Shown here: positions 58,180-64,000 of the stretch, one piece after another
Numbering within the stretch: the stretch's first letter is position 1
Layout of the letters: every line of letters starts with the position of its first letter
Source: Tenodera sinensis
Taxonomy: Eukaryota > Arthropoda > Insecta > Mantodea > Mantidae
Assembly: GCA_030765045.1 (NCBI GenBank)
Contig: CM060962.1
Coordinates: 160,443,972 to 160,507,971, forward strand
Length of the DNA stretch: 64,000 nt
Reading direction: 5' to 3'
Notes under the pieces: model-generated
What the model was told of the DNA's origin: nothing
Seen by the model: only the letters and a program-made list of their open reading frames with translations
Databases searched by the model: none
Position numbers and translations under genes: made by a program

Positions 58180-59180
58180 GTGCTTTTGCAGTGTCTTCCT
58201 GGTGATTCTATTTATTTTGTTTGTTTATTTTTGTTCTTTATAGTGTCCAAAGGGTTTTAATTAACTCTTTGTTTAACTGTATCAAGAAATACTTTTTAAA
58301 TGTCTCCAAAGAAACGCAAGACTATTGGGCAAGTGCAACCTTGGTCTAAAAGTTGTAGGAGTAAATAGTCAAACCACGAGCAACGCCGGGTATTTCAGTT
58401 AGTAACACATAAATAGACGAATTATAATTTTCTGGTGACAGTATTCGTCATGCGGCGTCGTTATAATATTACCACGGTAACATTGATTGTAATTAATTTA
58501 CTCCGCCTTACGGTGTCGTGGCGATTTATATAGTTTGATTTTCATTCCATTCGGCATCATCACTATGTTTCCGTTGCTACTGTTCGTATGGATGCTTGGT
58601 CGAATAGAGTGTGCACATCCGGCGGGCTGCCTGCCTAAGTGCAGGTGTGAGCCAGCGCCACTCGCGGAGAGGTCCTCAACCTCCGGGGCCGCCTTGGCTT
58701 ATACGCCACTATCAACCATTCGAGAGCGCAACACACGAAAACGAAGGAACGCATTGATTATGACATGAGCGTTCGAGTATACGGTCATCGTTTTCCAGTT
58801 CGAGTTTCGTTCACTGCTTTTTTTCTTTCGAGTACAACATATTATTAATTATGCTTCGGTCTAGATTTTAAGTTATGTTTCAATTTATGCATTTTTATTA
58901 CAACATATTAATACAATTGTAATTCTTGCTAACAAAAAGCTGAATCCTGCTTAATACATTCACATGGTGTACTTCAAAATAGGGATGGCTTAAAGGGCGA
59001 AGAAGGTGTAAAAACATCTAAGACTTTACGTCATTTTTAACGAAATGGTGACCTTAATTTTCATGGCAAAGTTGAGAGTAGCGAAGGAACGATTGTTGTA
59101 CTCTATCCAAGTGCCGCTTTAAGGAAATTAATATTAATGGTCTTCTTCGTATGGAATAGAAAAGAAAGAAAACAAAAGTT
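58180..59180. other. Unassigned sequence
   Basis: It includes CCACGAGCAACGCCGGGTAT at 58376-58395, a phrase reminiscent of dispersed arthropod repeats, and a GC-richer patch at 58590-58700. No gene was recognised. Confidence 0.4.
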
Positions 59181-59182
59181 AG

Positions 59183-59250
59183 TGCATGACACGAACCGAA
59201 CCCATAACCGCCGGCACAACGCGTTAGGAATCAAGCCACAAGAGCAGTTA
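59183..59250 (-). other. tRNA-like module
   Basis: Minus-strand TGGCTTGATTCC is followed after about 30 bases by GGGTTCGGTTCGTG (box B-like) and then by a T-rich stretch. Possible SINE head; no body or TSD identified. Confidence 0.35.
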
Positions 59251-59623
59251 AACAATTGCCTCTAGAGTAGCTACATAGTTCAAGTAGGCAGGTAATCGTT
59301 ATTCAGTATCGCAATGTCAAGCGATCAGTTTGATCTGTGAGTGTTTTTTGTGGCATTATATCTTGAGAACGACGATGGCGAGCTACTGAAAATCGATATT
59401 TCTATACTTGGGCAGCAAACTTAGAGACTTTCTAAGCCAATTTTTCACCCAGCTCTATTTTAACGACGACTTATCAGCATCTGATACCAATATGTTTAAC
59501 ACCATATAACTGCGTCATGTTTAGTCGCGGACCATACATTGCCTATCTCAAATTACTTAAATCAGTCACATCTACAATCTCTCAAGTTATTTCGGTGTAG
59601 TTCATTAATACACACAAACACCC

Positions 59624-59703
59624 ATGCTCGAGACGGAACTCGAACCCGCGACCCTCTATGCGATGGAGAGCCAAAGACACGCTCTAGAGACCACGGCTGC
59701 AAG
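59624..59703 (-). other. tRNA-like module, probable SINE head
   Basis: The minus strand reads CCGTGGTCTCTAGAGCG, a stem-like GGCTCTCCATCGCATAGAGG, then GGGTTCGAGTTCCG, a near-perfect box B, and CTCGAGCA. It resembles a tRNA-derived SINE head; the downstream body was not recognised. Confidence 0.5.
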
Positions 59704-61249
59704 GGCCAGCATTACCCCCTTTCTTCGTGACACAATTTTGATAAATGATAACACTTAAATGTTGTTATATTATTTCTACAGGCTAATGGTCCACCTGCTG
59801 ATTTGTAATTAATTTGTGTTAGCTGGATGAGACACTCTTTTATTAGTACTGTTCACCATCCTCCACAGTACTTTCATTTTAAACATCAGTTTTAACTAGC
59901 GGTGGGTGAGAATGATGAAGATGGTACAGTTGATGGGATTACGCTGGGGAAAATCAGAAAACAGCCATTCAGTCATTTTATCCACCACAAAATCCTACCT
60001 CTGACGCCTGGTATTGACCCTAGACTTTTCTGGTGAGAGGCCATAATACTTCCCAATCAGAAATGTGAAGTGATACAACATTTAAAACAGAGGTGAAAAA
60101 TTCAATATTATTAAATAATGAAATCCAGAAGTTGCTTCACAACCAAAGTTCCCAATAGGACTTCACAAATGAGGGGGTATGTAAATGAAGCATTAACAGG
60201 TCCTTCAAAAGGGAATAACTCTTTTAGCAGATATTTTGTCATGAAATACCTATAATAACAGCATAGCGTCAAAGGATGTGAGAGGTGTATTGCATACCCT
60301 GTAATTTTCTTCAAACTGATTGCCAAATTGGTGTTCATTATAATTTTGTGGTACATAATCATTCGATGTCATTAAAAATCAAGCTTTCCTTAACATTATG
60401 ATTTGAATTCGTACCACTCTGCAATAACTTGGAGTATGTTTCTAAACAAAGCTTGGGTTAATGGCATCTGCCGTCAGCTGCAGGAAACTGGTGCTGTGCG
60501 CTTGACCCACGGGATGTTATGTCTTATTGTACATCTCATGTTAAGAATCGCACTAACACTATTGCATTTATAGTTGTGAATAGGCAGTAATTCATGGTTT
60601 GTTTTGTTTCTCATATGTGTGTTCTTCAATTGTGGACATTTGAGTATGATTTGGACACTTAGTTACTTACTATTAAAGCAAATGAAGGTTAAGATTTCTG
60701 CAGATTCTGGGATGAAGACATGCACACAAGCAGTGCACATCTATGACATCGCAACATGATTCAGAGCTACAGTAGTAAACTAACTTCACTTTCGTATAGT
60801 TGTAGCAACAAAAATAGATTGACAAACTGTTATGTGATTGACAAACTCAACCTAAGAGGCTTTCAAACATCAACATTTCTCTAAAATGCAAAACATAGTT
60901 CAAGCAAATCCTCCAAAGCCCACACTCAGTATTACAACAAACATTAAAAAATGTATAAGGCATTTCAACATCAAAGTTTATAAAAGTGAATCCTGGCTGT
61001 GTCGTAATACTTAAAACAAATGTTTTGATGATCTGTTTTTGAAAGAAAAGTGCATTTGGAATTCCAGCAATTATGAAGATTTAAAGAACATTTATAAGGC
61101 AGCCAAAAAATAAAACTATTCCTGTAATCACATAATATGCTAACAACTAAAAATGTTTGGGATAAATAGTTAACAGCAGTTTATCAGTTATAAATGGTAC
61201 AGTTTTACAGATATACAGGGAATAAACGGTAAACATTTTTTTATTAATA
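59704..61249. other. Unassigned sequence
   Basis: About 1.5 kb of AT-rich DNA without any recognised coding, RNA or repeat signal. Confidence 0.5.
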
Positions 61250-61570
61250 TTCATGTCTCTACAAGATTCATTTGCCTTAAGATTAAATATTATCCTTATG
61301 CATTTCTTTTAGTGAATTAATAAGCGACCCATGTGGCTTTTGGCAACTGCACCCCATAATTCAATGCCATAGTTTAGATCAGAGTACATGCATCTGTAAG
61401 AAATTGTTTTTAATAATCCTATAAATTTGTAGTTTTGTAAATGTCTAAGTAGGTATGTAGATTTCCTAATTCAGTTGCACACATTTCCTATGTGTTGAGC
61501 CCATGTTATTCAGTTATCTACTGCAATCTCCATAAATTTGTATGATTTTACTTCTTCCACATTTTTACTT
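61250..61570 (-). pseudogene. Non-LTR reverse transcriptase thumb fragment
   Basis: In shifting minus-strand frames: KSYKFMEIAVDN, HIGNVCN, then KSTYLLRHLQNYKFIGLLKT, SDLNYGIELWGAVAKSHMGR and KKCIRIIFNLKANESC. The LNYGIELWG and KKAIRII.N motifs place it after the RT palm of a Jockey/RTE-like LINE. Stops and frame changes are frequent. It abuts the R copy that starts near 61562. Confidence 0.7.
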
Positions 61571-61689
61571 TCTCTACTGGTAAGTAGGGGAAGTATTGTA
61601 TTCCACCCAAAAATTCGATGTCGAGATTTCACCGGAAATATATGTTTTGAGGCCCCCTGAATCCAAAAAAAGCATTTTTAGAAAAAGGT

Positions 61690-61785
61690 CCGTGTGTGTG
61701 TCTGTGTGTCAGTCTGTCAGTCTGTCAATCTGTCAGTCTGTCAATCTGTCAGTCTGTCAATCTGTCAGTCTGTCAGTCTGTGGAC
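61690..61785. repeat. CTGTCAGT/CTGTCAAT microsatellite within R copy 2
   Basis: GTGTGTGTGTCTGTGTGTC passes into repeated CAGTCTGTCA(G/A)T octamers. It sits at the same relative position as the microsatellites in the other R copies. Confidence 0.9.
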
Positions 61786-62373
61786 AGCATAACTCAAAAA
61801 CAAAAATTAGGTTAAAAACCAAAGTTGGTATTTAAGTTTAATGTCATTCAAGGATGTGACACAAAGATTTTGAAGAAAATAGCCCCACCCTAAACTACCC
61901 TTTACATGGAAAATTTTTCGAAAATTTTGATTTTCTTGAAAATGGCTCTAACGATTTTGATTAAAATGTCACATGTTTGAGATATTTTTATGACAAATGA
62001 AATGTATATCTTGAATTTTCTGGCTATAGCCACTGTAGTCGTATTTACTCTGGACTACTTTTGCATAACTGGTAAACCGTTAGAGATAGACAAAATCTTA
62101 TGGTACAAAAAATGTAGATCTTGCTAAAATACACAGTTTATATCTCAATAAATTTTCTTGTAGGGTGAACCATTGCGGAGATATTCCTTGCTATATGTGT
62201 GAGTTTCGGAAAACTTAGAGCTTTAGCGAAATGCAACAACGTTGTTCATTTTTTTATATGTTAATCGTGCAAAGAGAACGGAATCTCAAAGGTCAAAAAG
62301 ATTTGACAGTCGCACAAAGCCTTCTGTATTCTAATATTCCCCTTGCACCTACAAGGACATCAGCAATAAGATA

Positions 62374-63648
62374 TATTTTTTTTTAAATTTATTTAGAGTC
62401 GCTTCAACAATTACGTCATATCGCGACTATTCTATGTAATACAGCGGTATACAATAAACTTGTTACAATTATTTAACCAAAATCATGAAAATACTAATCA
62501 ACAAATCAGTAGAATAAAAATATCCTTCATATTATATTTTCGTATGTAAGTCTGTACTTTTGAGAAATGATAATACCCTTCTGCAGTTGGATGGCGTGTT
62601 CAGAATGGTGGATAATTCTCCAGTGATGTGATGAAGCTGTCGTTGTATAGCGTATTGCTTGCATTCTGTGAGGAGATGTTTTACTGTGAGGCAGGTGTTG
62701 CAGACTTCACATTGTGGTGGCTGGCCTTTGCTGAGGAGGTATGAGTGGGTTAACCTTGTATGACCAATGCGGAGACGTGAGGTAATCACCTGCTCTTTCC
62801 TGCTAAGAGAATAGACAGGGGAAGAATTTGTGTCTCCTTTCCTTACCATGTGTAGTTTTTCTGGAGGCGATTGATTCCAGGCCTGTTTCCATCTTGTTTT
62901 TATTAGTCTGGAGAAGTACTTTGTAATATCACGATAAGGTACTGCTTGCTGTTCATGTGTGTCTGTTAGCCGACTTGCTTCTTTAGCAGCTTTGTCCACT
63001 TCTTCATTGCCCTTAATGCCACAGTGTGAAGGGACCCAAATGAAAGTAACTATTTTCTTTTTATTTAGAGCAATGGAATAAAGACTGTGGATATCTTGAA
63101 GCAGTTGGAGGTCAGTTGAACAATCTCTGAGACTTTGGAGAGAGCTTAATGAATCAGAAATTATAAGAAATTTACTCTCACTAGATTGGATGATGTATGT
63201 TAAAGCTTGCCTAAGTGCAGAAAGTTCGTAGTAGAATATGGAATAATATTTAGGGAGTTTCAGCTGAAGTTTCTTATCTGGGGTAATTACGGCACATCCA
63301 TTGTCGCTGTCCGTTTTGGAAACATCGGTGTAGATAAGTGTATGGTTAGGGTAGGCATTTGCTATTTCTTTAAACAGCTGTTTATAGGAAGATGCATCTG
63401 TATGAGATTTATGGTAAGCTATAATATTCAAATTTAGTTGAGCAGTTGGTATTCTCCAAGGTGGTAGACAATGAAACTTTCTGGGCATTATGGCAGGAAC
63501 TTCTATGTTATGTTCTTCAATGCATTTGCTTATTTTAGATTTAAACGACATTTCTTTTTGTGAATTAGCCTGTAAACGTTGGTTGGACGTTTCTGGGAGG
63601 ACGTACTGGTATATCATTGATTCGGGTCTTGCTAAAGTTTTAAGGGCG
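62374..63648 (-). mobile_element. RNase H-bearing LINE (I-like), 5'-truncated, with 9-bp TSD
   Basis: AATAAGATA lies at 62365-62373 and 63649-63657; other R copies read AATAAGGTAATTTGTAC uninterrupted. The minus-strand element ends with a T-run (62375-62384 on the plus strand) that represents its A tail. It has about 150 bp of 3' UTR and the C-terminal third of ORF2. The RT and endonuclease are lost. Confidence 0.88.
62532..63647 (-). CDS. LINE ORF2 C-terminal part: RNase H domain and zinc knuckle, partial
   Basis: The frame is open across the whole truncated insert. Counted from the first Met (63617): the RNase H block LIYTDVSKTD has catalytic Asp98 (usually YTDGSK), FYYELSALRQAL Glu131, LIISDSLSSLQSL Asp155 and FIWVPSHCGIKGNEEVDKAA Asp208, so all four metal-binding acidic residues are kept. 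A CEVC...HLLTEC motif (Cys303, Cys306, His314, Cys319) is the C-terminal zinc knuckle. RNase H degrades the RNA strand during LINE cDNA synthesis; an RNase H after RT with a CCHC end points to the I/R1-like groups. No stop interrupts the frame, suggesting a young insertion, but it has no RT and is non-autonomous. Confidence 0.88.
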   Translation of the reverse strand, partial: ALKTLARPESMIYQYVLPETSNQRLQANSQKEMSFKSKISKCIEEHNIEVPAIMPRKFHCLPPWRIPTAQLNLNIIAYHKSHTDASSYKQLFKEIANAYPNHTLIYTDVSKTDSDNGCAVITPDKKLQLKLPKYYSIFYYELSALRQALTYIIQSSESKFLIISDSLSSLQSLRDCSTDLQLLQDIHSLYSIALNKKKIVTFIWVPSHCGIKGNEEVDKAAKEASRLTDTHEQQAVPYRDITKYFSRLIKTRWKQAWNQSPPEKLHMVRKGDTNSSPVYSLSRKEQVITSRLRIGHTRLTHSYLLSKGQPPQCEVCNTCLTVKHLLTECKQYAIQRQLHHITGELSTILNTPSNCRRVLSFLKSTDLHTKI

Positions 63649-63827
63649 AATAAGATAATTTGTACGAATGTTTATCTTAACTAACATGGAAATATAGGAA
63701 TAAGAGTTTGTTAGAATGGTTAGTACAAGAGCAGAGAAAGTCATGTGAGTGCAACACATCAGATTTTTATTATAAACATTTAACCCCACATTTGAGTTAT
63801 ATTTTGACATGTTGAGGCACATATATT

Positions 63828-63974
63828 CCATTCTATACCCATTTCATGGTATTCCCCTGGTATACCATACATTCCTGGTGCTTTGTTTCTTTTAATTTGT
63901 TTAATCTGATTCATTACTTCCTCCTCAGTTATAGCTCTATCCAAAATTTCAATTAGCTCTTTTCTATTTCTGGA
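63828..63974 (-). pseudogene. Non-LTR reverse transcriptase N-terminal block fragment
   Basis: The minus strand encodes RKELIEILDRAITEEEVMNQ then IKQIKRNKAPGMYGIPGEY. ITEEEV..QI...K..KAPG.DGIP.E is RT block 1 of many LINEs; here the Asp of PGxDG is Tyr. About 49 codons, flanked on its 3' side by the R copy, which suggests that R inserted into an older LINE. Confidence 0.7.
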
Positions 63975-64000
63975 ATCACCTTTACATCCTTAAAACTTTC

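Larger units (their letters stand above)
61562..63775 (+). mobile_element. R repeat, copy 2, split by a LINE insertion
   Basis: R sequence at 61562-62373 and 63658-63775 matches copy 1 (40850-41785) end to end. Shared runs include CAAAAATTCGATGTCGAGAT, TCACCGGAAATATATGTTTT and TGTGGACAGCATAACTCAAA. The intervening 1,275 bp are a separate LINE insertion with a 9-bp TSD. Confidence 0.85.

Overview
This is non-coding, repeat-dominated DNA from a large eukaryotic genome, most likely an insect. I lean towards a cockroach or termite because of the mix of DUF4817/Tc3-like mariner transposases, abundant hAT elements, Jockey and I-like LINEs and two tRNA-derived SINE families, but the species is an inference. 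No intact host protein-coding gene, rRNA or CRISPR array was found. Almost every recognisable protein fragment belongs to a transposable element, and most are frameshifted or truncated.

Layout. 1-4.6 kb: end of a hAT element inserted in a LINE, then a TIR element (here 'TIR-1', end motif ACTGGGGCTACTTGG) carrying a hAT MITE, then a decayed hAT transposase. 4.6-8.05 kb: tRNA-derived SINEs between two G-rich tetranucleotide tracts (GGTG/GGAT, then GGAC). 8.5-30.6 kb: one continuous satellite array of about 300 copies of a 71/72-bp unit, with higher-order duplications and decayed units at its edges. 31-39.1 kb: a 174-bp hAT MITE, two inverted copies of a TA-flanked DNA transposon (end motif CCAGGTGAGTCAG) with a dead mariner/Tc3-like transposase and two tRNA-like modules per copy, a decayed conserved pseudogene, and two SINEs. 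39.7-41.8 kb: a GGT/GGC minisatellite followed by an interspersed repeat ('R') that carries microsatellites. 42-46 kb: LINE debris and a 5'-truncated Jockey-like LINE with perfect 11-bp target-site duplications (TSDs). 46-50 kb: SINEs and unrecognised sequence. 50.2-56.7 kb: a deep nest of elements (hAT inside a long-arm fold-back inside TIR-1; SINE inside R inside another hAT inside the same TIR-1). 57-64 kb: transposase scraps, a diverged tandem repeat, tRNA-like modules, RT fragments and an RNase H-bearing LINE piece inserted in an R copy.

Nothing here acts as a pathway. What the window records is insertion history, because many elements keep exact TSDs. The observations I find most worth following are the satellite with multi-kilobase higher-order shifts, the DNA transposon that carries a convergent pair of tRNA-like (Pol III-type) modules in both copies, and the stack of nested insertions whose order can be read base by base.
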